In this document: positions 35,405 to 47,420 of the stretch, one piece after another
Position numbering within the stretch: the stretch's first letter is position 1
Layout: each line of letters opens with the position of its first letter
Origin: Girardinichthys multiradiatus
Lineage: Eukaryota > Chordata > Actinopteri > Cyprinodontiformes > Goodeidae
NCBI RefSeq assembly: GCF_021462225.1
Contig: NC_061816.1
Span: 7,584,890 to 7,648,889 of the forward strand
Length of the DNA: 64,000 nt
Reading direction: 5' to 3'
The notes under the pieces: model-generated
Seen by the model: only the letters and a program-made list of their open reading frames with translations
What the model was told of the DNA's origin: nothing
Database searches by the model: none
Program-made: the position numbers and the translations under genes

Positions 35405-35557
35405 GTCGAGAACAGAGTGGCTGAGGTGGATTGTCGCCAGTGCCAGATCAAGCTTCTCAAATCCTTATGCTCTGACGTTGTGATTAGATGTGGAGACCTG
35501 GCCTTTCTTCCAGGCTATCACACCTTCTGTCTTTGTGGTTGTACGCAATACAGTTCA

Positions 35558-35628
35558 GCATTGGTGTTTCAGTGGTAGAATTCTCGCCTGCCACGCGGGA
35601 GGCCCGGGTTCGATTCCTGGCCAATGCA
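35558..35628 (+). tRNA. trnG-GCC: tRNA-Gly(GCC), major form
   Basis: Matches the major array form. Confidence 0.92.
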
Positions 35629-36415
35629 TTTCTGTTCTCTCACGGAGCTCAACTAAGTTCTTTGTTTGAAAATAAATGCTCATCAACCCTACACCACCAA
35701 AGAACTGCCTCGGGTTTAGCTGTCCAGGCTTGTTGCTCCTTCAAGATACCTAGGTGGTTTTAAACCATGTTCCAAGCTCCAGTCCGAACAATTCTATCTT
35801 AGTATTATCACAGCTGTCCCGTAAAGGCCTCAGAGATTTATTGAAAGATCATCAATAAACAGCCTAGAGAAGACCAAGAGACATAGTAGACAGGCCAGGG
35901 AAAAATCTCTGAAAAACTTTCAATCCAACTTTATTTATAGAGGGCTTTCCAAACAGTCAAGCGTAACACAAAGTGCTTTACAAAGGTTAAAAAGAGAGGG
36001 ACAGACATTGTCACAGAGAATGGCCTGAGCGGCCTCATTCAATTCAACGTGTTCTAAATGTTACGGACGTCATACAGGCCAATTTATTGTTGGATCGTAT
36101 GCCGAATCGGATTTTGGATTTTTTGGCCGTCATTAACTGAGTAGCTGCCTGGTGGATTGTGGGCAGGTAACAATCCCACAAAATCTATTCATGTTAGCTA
36201 CAAAGTCATAACCCCCATTAATGTTTATCCAAATAAAAACTGTATTAGATGAGTTTAGATAATTCAGGAATGAAAGTAAACGTAACTTTCCTTCGACATT
36301 CACTCGCACTTAAGCTAGCTGCAACATTCAAAGGTAATTATCGACTGAGTGAAGATGTTTTTATTTCTTTTTATTTCCCTCCTAATATGAGGTCTATGTC
36401 ACAAAAGGAACTGCT

Positions 36416-36487
36416 CTCCCCGTCGGGGAATCGGACCCCTGTCTCCCGCGTGACAGGCGGGGATACTCACCACTATACTAACGAGGA
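36416..36487 (-). tRNA. trnD-GUC: tRNA-Asp(GUC), T-stem variant
   Basis: 72 nt, GTC anticodon, C55; A at position 49 breaks the first T-stem pair. Confidence 0.85.
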
Positions 36488-36640
36488 GTCGAGAACAGAG
36501 CGGCTGAGGTGGATTGTCGCCAGTGCTAGATCAAGCTTCTCAAATCCTTATGCTCTGACGTTGTGATTAGATGTGGAGACCTGGCCTTTCTTCCAGGCTA
36601 TCACACCTTCTGTCTTTGTGGTTGTACACAATACAGTTCA

Positions 36641-36711
36641 GCATTGGTGTTTCAGTTGTAGAATTCTCGCCTGCCACGCGGGAGGCCTTTGTTCGATTCC
36701 CGGCCAATGCA
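36641..36711 (+). tRNA. trnG-GCC: tRNA-Gly(GCC)-like, degenerate
   Basis: Anticodon GCC; G18 is T, T stem CTTTG/CCCGG. Confidence 0.75.
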
Positions 36712-37487
36712 TTTCTGTTCTCTCACGGAGCTCAACTAAGTTCTTTGTTTGAAAATAAATGCTCATCAACCCTACACCACCAAAGAACTGCCTCGGGTTT
36801 AGCTGTCCAGGCTTGTTGCTCCTTCAAGATACCTAGGTGGTTTTAAACCATGTTCCAAACTCCAGTCCGAACAATTCTATCTTAGTATTATCACAGCTGT
36901 CCCGTAAAGGCCTCAGAGATTTATTGAAAGATCATCAATAAACAGCCTAGAGAAGACCAAGAGACATAGTAGACAGGCCAGGGAAAAAGCTCTGAAAAAC
37001 TTTCAATCCAACTTTATTTATAGAGGGCTTTCCAAACAGTCAAGTGTAACACAAAGTGCTTTACAAAGGTTAAAAAGAGAGGGACAGAGAATGGCCTGAG
37101 CGGCCTCATTCAATTCAACGTGTTCTAAATGCTACGGACGTCATACAGGCCAATGTTTTTGTTGGATCGTATGCCGAATCGGATTTTGGATTTTTTGGCC
37201 GTCATTAACTGAGTAGCTGCCTGGTGGATTGTGGGCAGGTAACAATCCCACAAAATCTATTCATGTTAGCTACAAAGTCATAACCCCCATTAATGTTTAT
37301 CCAAATAAAAACTGTATTAGATGAGTTTAGATAATTCAGGAATGAAAGTAAACGTAACTTTCCTTCGACATTCACTCGCACTTAAGCTAGCTGCAACATT
37401 CAAAGGTAATTATCGACTGAGTGAAGACGTTTTTATTTCTTTTTATTTCCCTCCTAATATGAGGTCTATGTCACAAAAGGAACTGCT

Positions 37488-37559
37488 CTCCCCGTCGGGG
37501 AATCGGACCCCGGTCTACCGCGTGACAGGCGGGGATCCTCACCACTATACTAACGAGGA
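37488..37559 (-). tRNA. trnD-GUC: tRNA-Asp(GUC), T43/G25 variant
   Basis: 72 nt, GTC anticodon, C55, T43, and G25 in the D stem. This family dominates from here to 51 kb. Confidence 0.83.
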
Positions 37560-37712
37560 GTCGAGAACAGAGCGGCCGAGGTGGATTGTCGCCAGTGCCA
37601 GATCAAGCTTCTCAAATCCTTATGCTCTGACGTTGTGATTAGATGTGGAGACCTGGCCTTTCTTCCAGGCTATCACAACTTCTGTCTTTGTGGTTGTATG
37701 CAATACAGTTCA

Positions 37713-37783
37713 GCATTGGTGTTTCAGTGGTAGAATTCTCGCCTGCCACGTGGGAGGCCCGGGTTCGATTCCCGGCCAATGCA
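37713..37783 (+). tRNA. trnG-GCC: tRNA-Gly(GCC), G30-U40
   Basis: Anticodon GCC, perfect T stem, G30-U40 wobble. Confidence 0.92.
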
Positions 37784-38570
37784 TTTCTGTTCTCTCATGG
37801 AGCTCAACTAAGTTCTTTATTTGAAAACAAATGCTCATCAACCCTACACCACCAAAGAACTGCCTCGGGTTTAGCTGTCCAGGCTTGTTGCTCCTTCAAG
37901 ATACCTAGGTGGTTTTAAACCATGTTCCAAGCTCCAGTCCGAACAATTCTATCTTAGTATCATCACAGCTGTCCCGTAAAGGCCTCAGAGATTTATTGAA
38001 AGATCATCAATAAACAGCCTAGAGAAGACCAAGAGACATAGTAGACAGGCCAGGGAAAAAGCTCTGAAAAACTTTCAATCCAACTTTATTTATAGAGGGC
38101 TTTCCAAACAGTCAAGCGTAACACAAAGTGCTTTACAAAGGTTAAAAAGAGAGGGACAGACATTATCACAGAGAATGGCCTGAGCGGCCCCATTCAATTC
38201 AACGTGTTCTAAATGCTACGGACGTCATACAGGCCAATTTATTGTTGGATCGTATGCCGAATCGGATTTTGGATTTTTTGGCCGTCATTAACTGAGTAGC
38301 TGCCTGGTGGATTGTGGGCAGGTAACAATCCCACAAAATCTATTCATGTTAGCTACAAAGTCATAACCCCCATTAATATTTATCCAAATAAAAACTGTAT
38401 TAGATGAGTTTAGATAATTCAGGAATGAAAGTAAACGTAACTTTCCTTCGATATTCACTCGCACTTAAGCTAGCTGCAACATTCAAAGGTAATTATCGAC
38501 TGAGTGAAGACGTTTTTATTTCTTTTTATTTCCCTCCTAATATGAGGTCTATGTCACAAAAGGAACTGCT

Positions 38571-38642
38571 CTCCCCGTCGGGGAATCGGACCCCGGTCTA
38601 CCGCGTGACAGGCGGGGATCCTCACCACTATACTAACGAGGA
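38571..38642 (-). tRNA. trnD-GUC: tRNA-Asp(GUC), T43/G25 variant
   Basis: Same variant family as 37488. Confidence 0.83.
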
Positions 38643-38795
38643 GTCGAGAACAGAGCGGCTGAGGTGGATTGTCGCCAGTGCCAGATCAAGCTTCTCAAAT
38701 CCTTATGCTCTGACGTTGTGATTAGATGTGGAGACCTGGCCTTTCTTCCAGGCTATCACAACTTCTGTCTTTGTGGTTGTATGCAATACAGTTCA

Positions 38796-38866
38796 GCATT
38801 GGTGTTTCAGTGGTAGAATTCTCGCCTGCCACGCGGGAGGCCCGGGTTCGATTCCTGGCCAATGCA
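38796..38866 (+). tRNA. trnG-GCC: tRNA-Gly(GCC), major form
   Basis: Major form; 1-bp insertions in the downstream flank (about 38872 and 38963). Confidence 0.91.
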
Positions 38867-39656
38867 TTTCTAGTTCTCTCACGGAGCTCAACTAAGTTCT
38901 TTGTTTGAAAATAAATGCTCATCAACCCTACACCACCAAAGAACTGCCTCGGGTTTAGCTGTACCAGGCTTGTTGCTCCTTCAAGATACCTAGGTGGTTT
39001 TAAACCATGTTCCAAGCTCCAGTCCGAACAATTCTATCTTAGTATCATCACAGCTGTCCCGTAAAGGCCTCAGAGATTTATTGAAAGATCATCAATAAAC
39101 AGCCTAGAGAAGACCAAGAGACATAGTAGACAGGCCAGGAAAAAAGCTCTGAAAAACTTTCAATCCAACTTTATTTATAGAGGACTTTCCAAACAGTCAA
39201 GCGTAACACAAGGTGCTTTACAAAGGTTAAAAAGAGAGGGACAGACATTGTCACAGAGAATGGCCTGAGCGGCCTCATTCAATTCAACGTGTTCTAAATG
39301 CTACGGACGTCATACAGGCCAATTTTTTGTTGAATCGTATGCCGAATCGGATTTTGGATTTTTTGGCCGTCATTAACTGAGTAGCTGCCTGGTGGATTGT
39401 GGGCAGGTAACAATCCCACAAAATCTATTCATGTTAGCTACAAAGTCATAACCCCCATTAATGTTTATCCAAATAAAAACTGTATTAGATGAGTTTAGAT
39501 AATTCAGGAATGAAAGTAAACGTAACTTTCCTTCGACATTCACTCGCACTTAAGCTAGCTGCAACATTCAAAGGTAATTATCGACTGAGTGAAGACTGTT
39601 TTTATTTCTTTTTATTTCCCTCCTAATATGAGGTCTATGTCACAAAAGGAAAAGCT

Positions 39657-39728
39657 CTCCCCGTCGGGGAATCGGACCCCGGTCTCCCGCGTGACAGGCG
39701 GGGATACTCACCACTATACTAACGAGGA
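39657..39728 (-). tRNA. trnD-GUC: tRNA-Asp(GUC), array-1 consensus
   Basis: 72 nt, GTC anticodon, C55 only. Confidence 0.9.
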
Positions 39729-39881
39729 GTCGAGAACAGAGCGGCTGAGGTGGATTGTCGCCAGTGCTAGATCAAGCTTCTCAAATCCTTATGCTCTGAC
39801 GTTGTGATTAGATGTGGAGACCTGGCCTTTCTTCCAGGCTATCACACCTTCTGTCTTTGTGGTTGTACGCAATACAGTTCA

Positions 39882-39952
39882 GCATTGGTGTTTCAGTTGT
39901 AGAATTCTCGCCTGCCACGCGGGAGGCCTTTGTTCGATTCCCGGCCAATGCA
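39882..39952 (+). tRNA. trnG-GCC: tRNA-Gly(GCC)-like, degenerate
   Basis: Anticodon GCC; G18 is T, T stem CTTTG/CCCGG. A 55-bp flank deletion follows at about 40050. Confidence 0.75.
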
Positions 39953-40672
39953 TTTCTGTTCTCTCACGGAGCTCAACTAAGTTCTTTGTTTGAAAATAAA
40001 TGCTCATCAACCCTACACCACCAAAGAACTGCCTCGGGTTTAGCTGACCAGTCCGAACAATTCTATCTTAGTATCATCACAGCTGTCCCGTAAAGGCCTC
40101 AGAGATTTATTGAAAGATCATCAATAAACAGCCTAGAGAAGACCAAGAGACATAGTAGACAGGCCAGGGAAAAAGCTCTGAAAAACTTTCAATCCAACTT
40201 TATTTATAGAGGGCTTTCCAAACAGTCAAGCGTAACACAAAGTGCTTTACAAAGGTTAAAAAGAGAGGGACAGAGAATGGCCTGAGTGGCCTCATTCAAT
40301 TCAACGTGTTCTAAATGCTACGGACGTCATACAGGCCAATTTTTTGTTGGATCGTATGCCGAATCGGATTTTGGATTTTTTGGCCGTCATTAACTGAGTA
40401 GCTGCCTGGTGGATTGTGGGCAGGTAACAATCCCACAAAATCTATTCATGTTAGCTACAAAGTCATAACCCCCATTAATGTTTATCCAAATAAAAACTGT
40501 ATTAGATGAGTTTAGATAATTCAGGAATGAAAGTAAACGTAACTTTCCTTCGACATTCACTCGCACTTAAGCTAGCTGCAACATTCAAAGGTAATTATCG
40601 ACTGAGTGAAGACGTTTTTATTTCTTTTTATTTCCCTCCTAATATGAGGTCTATGTCACAAAAGGAACTGCT

Positions 40673-40744
40673 CTCCCCGTCGGGGAATCGGACCCCGGTC
40701 TACCGCGTGACAGGCGGGGATCCTCACCACTATACTAACGAGGA
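40673..40744 (-). tRNA. trnD-GUC: tRNA-Asp(GUC), T43/G25 variant
   Basis: Same variant family as 37488. Confidence 0.83.
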
Positions 40745-40897
40745 GTCGAGAACAGAGCGGCTGAGGTGGATTGTCGCCAGTGCCAGATCAAGCTTCTCAA
40801 ATCCTTATGCTCTGACGTTGTGATTAGATGTGGAGACCTGGCCTTTCTTCCAGGCTATCACAACTTCTGTCTTTGTGGTTGTATGCAACACAGTTCA

Positions 40898-40968
40898 GCA
40901 TTGGTGTTTCAGTGGTAGAATTCTCGCCTGCCACGTGGGAGGCCCGGGTTCGATTCCTGGCCAATACA
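40898..40968 (+). tRNA. trnG-GCC: tRNA-Gly(GCC), acceptor mismatch
   Basis: Anticodon GCC, G30-U40 wobble; acceptor pair 2-71 is C-A (ends aatac-a). Confidence 0.83.
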
Positions 40969-41755
40969 TTTCTATTCTCTCATGGAGCTCAACTAAGTTC
41001 TTTGTTTGAAAATAAATGCTCATCAACCCTACACCACCAAAGAACTGCCTCGGGTTTAGCTGTCCAGGCTTGTTGCTCCTTCAAGATACCTAGGTGGTTT
41101 TAAACCATGTTCCAAGCTCCAGTCCGAACAATTCTATCTTAGTATCATCACAGCTGTCCTGTGAAGGCCTCAGAGATTTATTGAAAGATCATCAATAAAC
41201 AGCCTAGAGAAGACCAAGAGACATAGTAGACAGGCCAGGGAAAAAGCTCTGAAAAACTTTCAATCCAACTTTATTTATAGAGGGCTTTCCAAACAGTCAA
41301 GCGTAACACAAAGTGCTTTACAAAGGTTAAAAAGAGAGGGACAGACATTATCACAGAGAATGGCCTGAGCGGCCCCATCCAATTCAACGTGTTCTAAATG
41401 CTACGGACGTCATACAGGCCAATTTATTGTTGGATCGTATGCCGAATCGGATTTTGGATTTTTTGGCCGTCATTCACTGAGTAGCTGCCTGGTGGATTGT
41501 GGGCAGGTAACAATCCCACAAAATCTATTCATGTTAGCTACAAAGTCATAACCCCCATTAATGTTTATCCAAATAAAAACTATATTAGATGAGTTTAGAT
41601 AATTCAGGAATGAAAGTAAACGTAACTTTCCTTCGACATTGACTCGCACTTAAGCTAGCTGCAACATTCAAAGGTAATTATCGACTGAGTGAAGACGTTT
41701 TTATTTCTTTTTATTTCCCTCCTAATATGAGGTCTATGTCACAAAAGGAACTGCT

Positions 41756-41827
41756 CTCCCCGTCGGGGAATCGGACCCCGGTCTACCGCGTGACAGGCGG
41801 GGATCCTCACCACTATACTAACGAGGA
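41756..41827 (-). tRNA. trnD-GUC: tRNA-Asp(GUC), T43/G25 variant
   Basis: Same variant family as 37488. Confidence 0.83.
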
Positions 41828-41980
41828 GTCGAGAACAGAGCGGCTGAGGTGGATTGTCGCCAGTGCCAGATCAAGCTTCTCAAATCCTTATGCTCTGACG
41901 TTGTGATTAGATGTGGAGACCTGGCCTTTCTTCCAGGCTATCACAACTTCTGTCTTTGTGGTTGTATGCAATACAGTTCA

Positions 41981-42051
41981 GCATTGGTGTTTCAGTGGTA
42001 GAATTCTCGCCTGTCACGTGGGAGGCCCGGGTTCGATTCCTGGCCAATGCA
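41981..42051 (+). tRNA. tRNA-Gly body with Asp anticodon (GUC)
   Basis: 71 nt with a Gly-type acceptor, D arm and T arm, but the loop reads CTGTCAC, so the anticodon is GTC (GUC) and not GCC. The anticodon stem has the G30-U40 wobble and the rest folds normally (B box GGTTCGATTCC, T stem with one wobble). It could be charged with Gly, charged with Asp, or not charged. Eukaryotic GlyRS is known to use the anticodon C35/C36, so loss of C35 should weaken glycylation. Confidence 0.88.
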
Positions 42052-42826
42052 TTTCTATTCTGTCACGGAGCTCAACTAAGTTCTTTATTTGAAAACAAAT
42101 GCTCATCAACCCTACACCACCAAAGAACTGCCTCGGGTTTAGCTGTCCAGGCTTGTTGCTCCTTCAAGATACCTAGGTGGTTTTAAACCATGTTCCAAGC
42201 TCCAGTCCGAACAATTCTATCTTAGTATCATCACAGCTGTCCCGTAAAGGCCTCAGAGATTTATTGAAAGATCATCAATAAACAGCCTAGAGAAGACCAA
42301 GAGACATAGTAGACAGGCCAGGGAAAAAGCTCTGAAAAACTTTCAATCCAACTTTATTTATAGAGGGCTTTCCAAACAGTCAAGCGTAACACAAAGTGCT
42401 TTACAAAGGTTAAAAAGAGAGGGACAGAGAATGGCCTGAGCGGCCTCATTCAATTCAACGTGTTCTAAATGCTACGGACGTCATACAGGCCAATTTATTG
42501 TTGGATCGTATGCCGAATCGGATTTTGGATTTTTTGGCCGTCATTAACTGAGTAGCTGCCTGGTGGATTGTGGGCAGGTAACAATCCCACAAAATCTATT
42601 CATGTTAGCTACAAAGTCATAACCCCCATTAATGTTTATCCAAATAAAAACTGTATTAGATGAGTTTAGATAATTCAGGAATGAAAGTAAACGTAACTTT
42701 CCTTCGACATTCACTCGCACTTAAGCTAGCTGCAACATTCAAAGGTAATTATCGACTGAGTGAAGACGTTTTTATTTCTTTTTATTTCCCTCCTAATATG
42801 AGGTCTATGTCACAAAAGGAACTGCT

Positions 42827-42898
42827 CTCCCCGTCGGGGAATCGGACCCCGGTCTACCGCGTGACAGGCGGGGATCCTCACCACTATACTAACGAGGA
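42827..42898 (-). tRNA. trnD-GUC: tRNA-Asp(GUC), T43/G25 variant
   Basis: Same variant family as 37488. Confidence 0.83.
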
Positions 42899-43051
42899 GT
42901 CGAGAACAGAGCGGCCGAGGTGGATTGTCGCCAGTGCCAGATCAAGCTTCTCAAATCCTTATGCTCTGACGTTGTGATTAGATGTGGAGACCTGGCCTTT
43001 CTTCCAGGCTATCACAACTTCTGTCTTTGTGGTTGTATGCAATACAGTTCA

Positions 43052-43122
43052 GCATTGGTGTTTCAGTGGTAGAATTCTCGCCTGTCACGTGGGAGGCCCG
43101 GGTTCGATTCCTGGCCAATGCA
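43052..43122 (+). tRNA. tRNA-Gly body with Asp anticodon (GUC), second copy
   Basis: Identical in tRNA sequence to the copy at 41981, one unit downstream, with the same private flank changes (ctattctgtcacgg). The anticodon change arose once and was duplicated with its unit. Confidence 0.88.
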
Positions 43123-43897
43123 TTTCTATTCTGTCACGGAGCTCAACTAAGTTCTTTATTTGAAAACAAATGCTCATCAACCCTACACCACCAAAGAACT
43201 GCCTCGGGTTTAGCTGTCCAGGCTTGTTGCTCCTTCAAGATACCTAGGTGGTTTTAAACCATGTTCCAAGCTCCAGTCCGAACAATTCTATCTTAGTATC
43301 ATCACAGCTGTCCCGTAAAGGCCTCAGAGATTTATTGAAAGATCATCAATAAACAGCCTAGAGAAGACCAAGAGACATAGTAGACAGGCCAGGGAAAAAG
43401 CTCTGAAAAACTTTCAATCCAACTTTATTTATAGAGGGCTTTCCAAACAGTCAAGTGTAACACAAAGTGCTTTACAAAGGTTAAAAAGAGAGGGACAGAG
43501 AATGGCCTGAGCGGCCTCATTCAATTCAACGTGTTCTAAATGCTACGGACGTCATACAGGCCAATTTATTGTTGGATCGTATGCCGAATCGGATTTTGGA
43601 TTTTTTGGCCGTCATTAACTGAGTAGCTGCCTGGTGGATTGTGGGCAGGTAACAATCCCACAAAATCTATTCATGTTAGCTACAAAGTCATAACCCCCAT
43701 TAATGTTTATCCAAATAAAAACTGTATTAGATGAGTTTAGATAATTCAGGAATGAAAGTAAACGTAACTTTCCTTCGACATTCACTCGCACTTAAGCTAG
43801 CTGCAACATTCAAAGGTAATTATCGACTGAGTGAAGACGTTTTTATTTCTTTTTATTTCCCTCCTAATATGAGGTCTATGTCACAAAAGGAACTGCT

Positions 43898-43969
43898 CTC
43901 CCCGTCGGGGAATCGGACCCCGGTCTACCGCGTGACAGGCGGGGATCCTCACCACTATACTAACGAGGA
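43898..43969 (-). tRNA. trnD-GUC: tRNA-Asp(GUC), T43/G25 variant
   Basis: Same variant family as 37488. Confidence 0.83.
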
Positions 43970-44122
43970 GTCGAGAACAGAGCGGCCGAGGTGGATTGTC
44001 GCCAGTGCCAGATCAAGCTTCTCAAATCCTTATGCTCTGACGTTGTGATTAGATGTGGAGACCTGGCCTTTCTTCCAGGCTATCACAACTTCTGTCTTTG
44101 TGGTTGTATGCAATACAGTTCA

Positions 44123-44193
44123 GCATTGGTGTTTCAGTGGTAGAATTCTCGCCTGCCACACGGGAGGCCCGGGTTTGATTCCTGGCCAATGCA
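44123..44193 (+). tRNA. trnG-GCC: tRNA-Gly(GCC)-like, T-loop and stem variant
   Basis: Anticodon GCC; A39 breaks the last anticodon-stem pair and C56 is T (gggtttgatt), damaging the B box. Same as 46277 and 51646. Confidence 0.78.
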
Positions 44194-44980
44194 TTTCTAT
44201 TCTCTCACGGAGCTCAACTAAGTTCTTTGTTTGAAAATAAATGCTCATCAACCCTACACCACCAAAGAACTGCCTCGGGTTTAGCTGACCAGGCTTGTTG
44301 CTCCTTCAAGATACCTAGGTGGTTTTAAACCATGTTCCAAGCTCCAGTCCGAACAATTCTATCTTAGTATCATCACAGCTGTCCCGTAAAGGCCTCAGAG
44401 ATTTATTGAAAGATCATCAATAAACAGCCTAGAGAAGACCAAGAGACATAGTAGACAGGCCAGGGAAAAAGCTCTGAAAAACTTTCAATCCAACTTTATT
44501 TATAGAGGGCTTTCCAAACAGTCAAGCGTAACACAAAGTGCTTTACAAAGGTTAAAAAGAGAGGGACAGACATTATCACAGAGAATGGCCTGAGCGGCCT
44601 CATTCAATTCAACGTGTTCCAAATGCTACGGACGTCATACAGGCCAATTTTTTGTTGAATCGTATGCCGAATCGGATTTTGGATTTTTTGGCCGTCATTA
44701 ACTGAGTAGCTGCCTGGTGGATTGTGGGCAGGTAACAATCCCACAAAATCTATTCATGTTAGCTACAAAGTCATAAGCCCCATTAATGTTTATCCAAATA
44801 AAAACTGTATTAGATGAGTTTAGATAATTCAGGAATGAAAGTAAACGTAACTTTCCTTCGACATTCACTCGCACTTAAGCTAGCTGCAACATTCAAAGGT
44901 AATTATCGACTGAGTGAAGACGTTTTTATTTCTTTTTATTTCCCTCCTAATATGAGGTCTATGTCACAAAAGGAACTGCT

Positions 44981-45052
44981 CTCCCCGTCAGGGAATCGGA
45001 CCCCGGTCTCCCGCGTGACAGGCGGGGATACTCACCACTATACTAACGAGGA
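44981..45052 (-). tRNA. trnD-GUC: tRNA-Asp(GUC), T-stem wobble
   Basis: 72 nt, GTC anticodon, C55, one G-U wobble in the T stem. Same as 50350 and 52505. Confidence 0.88.
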
Positions 45053-45205
45053 GTCAAGAACAGAGCGGCTGAGGTGGCTTGTCGCCAGTGCTAGATCAAG
45101 CTTCTCAAATCCTTATGCTCTGACGTTGTGATTAGATGTGGAGACCTGGCCTTTCTTCCAGGCTATCACACCTTCTGTCTTTGTGGTTGTACGCAATACA
45201 GTTCA

Positions 45206-45276
45206 GCATTGGTGTTTCAGTTGTAGAATTCTCGCCTGCCACGCGGGAGGCCTTTGTTCGATTCCCGGCCAATGCA
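45206..45276 (+). tRNA. trnG-GCC: tRNA-Gly(GCC)-like, degenerate
   Basis: Anticodon GCC; G18 is T, T stem CTTTG/CCCGG. Confidence 0.75.
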
Positions 45277-46051
45277 TTTCTGTTCTCTCACGGAGCTCAA
45301 CTAAGTTCTTTGTTTGAAAACAAATGCTCATCAACCCTACACCACCAAAGAACTGCCTCGGGTTTAGCTGTCCAGGCTTGTTGCTCCTTCAAGATACCTA
45401 GGTGGTTTTAAACCATGTTCCAAGCTCCAGTCCGAACAATTCTATCTTAGTATCATCACAGCTGTCCCGTAAAGGCCTCAGAGATTTATTGAAAGATCAT
45501 CAATAAACAGCCTAGAGAAGACCAAGAGACATAGTAGACAGGCCAGGGAAAAAGCTCTGAAAAACTTTCAATCCAACTTTATTTATAGAGGGCTTTCCAA
45601 ACAGTCAAGCGTAACACAAAGTGCTTTACAAAGGTTAAAAAGAGAGGGACAGAGAATGGCCTGAGCGGCCTCATTCAATTCAACGTGTTGTAAATGCTAC
45701 GGACGTCATACAGGCCAATTTATTGTTGGATCGTATGCCGAATCGGATTTTGGATTTTTTGGCCGTCATTAACTGAGTAGCTGCCTGGTGGATTGTGGGC
45801 AGGTAACAATCCCACAAAATCTATTCATGTTAGCTACAAAGTCATAACCCCCATTAATGTTTATCCAAATAAAAACTGTATTAGATGAGTTTAGATAATT
45901 CAGGAATGAAAGTAAACGTAACTTTCCTTCGACATTCACTCGCACTTAAGCTAGCTGCAACATTCAAAGGTAATTATCGACTGAGTGAAGACGTTTTTAT
46001 TTCTTTTTATTTCCCTCCTAATATGAGGTCTATGTCACAAAAGGAACTGCT

Positions 46052-46123
46052 CTCCCCGTCGGGGAATCGGACCCCGGTCTACCGCGTGACAGGCGGGGAT
46101 CCTCACCACTATACTAACGAGGA
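46052..46123 (-). tRNA. trnD-GUC: tRNA-Asp(GUC), T43/G25 variant
   Basis: Same variant family as 37488. Confidence 0.83.
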
Positions 46124-46276
46124 GTCGAGAACAGAGCGGCTGAGGTGGATTGTCGCCAGTGCCAGATCAAGCTTCTCAAATCCTTATGCTCTGACGTTGT
46201 GATTAGATGTGGAGACCTGGCCTTTCTTCCAGGCTATCACAACTTCTGTCTTTGTGGTTGTATGCAATACAGTTCA

Positions 46277-46347
46277 GCATTGGTGTTTCAGTGGTAGAAT
46301 TCTCGCCTGCCACACGGGAGGCCCGGGTTTGATTCCTGGCCAATGCA
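46277..46347 (+). tRNA. trnG-GCC: tRNA-Gly(GCC)-like, T-loop and stem variant
   Basis: Anticodon GCC; A39 and T56, as at 44123. Confidence 0.78.
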
Positions 46348-47124
46348 TTTCTATTCTCTCACGGAGCTCAACTAAGTTCTTTGTTTGAAAATAAATGCTC
46401 ATCAACCCTACACCACCAAAGAACTGCCTCGGGTTTAGCTGACCAGGCTTGTTGCTCCTTCAAGATACCTAGGTGGTTTTAAACCATGTTCCAAGCTCCA
46501 GTCCGAACAATTCTATCTTAGTATCATCACAGCTGTCCCGTAAAGGCCTCAGAGATTTATTGAAAGATCATCAATAAACAGCCTAGAGAAGACCAAGAGA
46601 CATAGTAGACAGGCCAGGGAAAAAGCTCTGAAAAACTTTCAATCCAACTTTATTTATAGAGGGCTTTCCAAACAGTCAAGCGTAACACAAAGTGCTTTAC
46701 AAAGGTTAAAAAGAGAGGGACAGACATTATCACAGAGAATGGCCTGAGCGGCCTCATTCAATTCAACGTGTTCCAAATGCTACGGACGTCATACAGGCCA
46801 ATTTTTTGTTGGATCGTATGCCGAATCGGATTTTGGATTTTTTGGCCGTCATTAACTGAGTAGCTGCCTGGTGGATTGTGGGCAGGTAACAATCCCACAA
46901 AATCTATTCATGTTAGCTACAAAGTCATAAGCCCCATTAATGTTTATCCAAATAAAAACTGTATTAGATGAGTTTAGATAATTCAGGAATGAAAGTAAAC
47001 GTAACTTTCCTTCGACATTCACTCGCACTTAAGCTAGCTGCAACATTCAAAGGTAATTATCGACTGAGTAAAGATGTTTTTATTTCCCTCCTAATATGAG
47101 GTCTATGTCACAAAAGGAACTGCT

Positions 47125-47196
47125 CTCCCCATCGGGGAATCGGACCCCGGTCTCCCGCGTGACAGGCGGGGATACTCACCACTATACTAACGAGGA
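47125..47196 (-). tRNA. trnD-GUC: tRNA-Asp(GUC)
   Basis: 72 nt, GTC anticodon, C55; an acceptor C-to-T change leaves a wobble. 10-bp deletion in the 3' flank. Confidence 0.87.
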
Positions 47197-47349
47197 GTCA
47201 AGAACAGAGCGGCTGAGGTGGATTGTCGCCAGTGCTAGATCAAGCTTCTCAAATCCTTATGCTCTGACGTTGTGATTAGATGTGGAGACCTGGCCTTTCT
47301 TCCAGGCTATCACACCTTCTGTCTTTGTGGTTGTACACAATACAGTTCA

Positions 47350-47420
47350 GCATTGGTGTTTCAGTTGTAGAATTCTCGCCTGCCACGCGGGAGGCCTTTG
47401 TTCGATTCCCGGCCAATGCA
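47350..47420 (+). tRNA. trnG-GCC: tRNA-Gly(GCC)-like, degenerate
   Basis: Anticodon GCC; G18 is T, T stem CTTTG/CCCGG. Confidence 0.75.
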
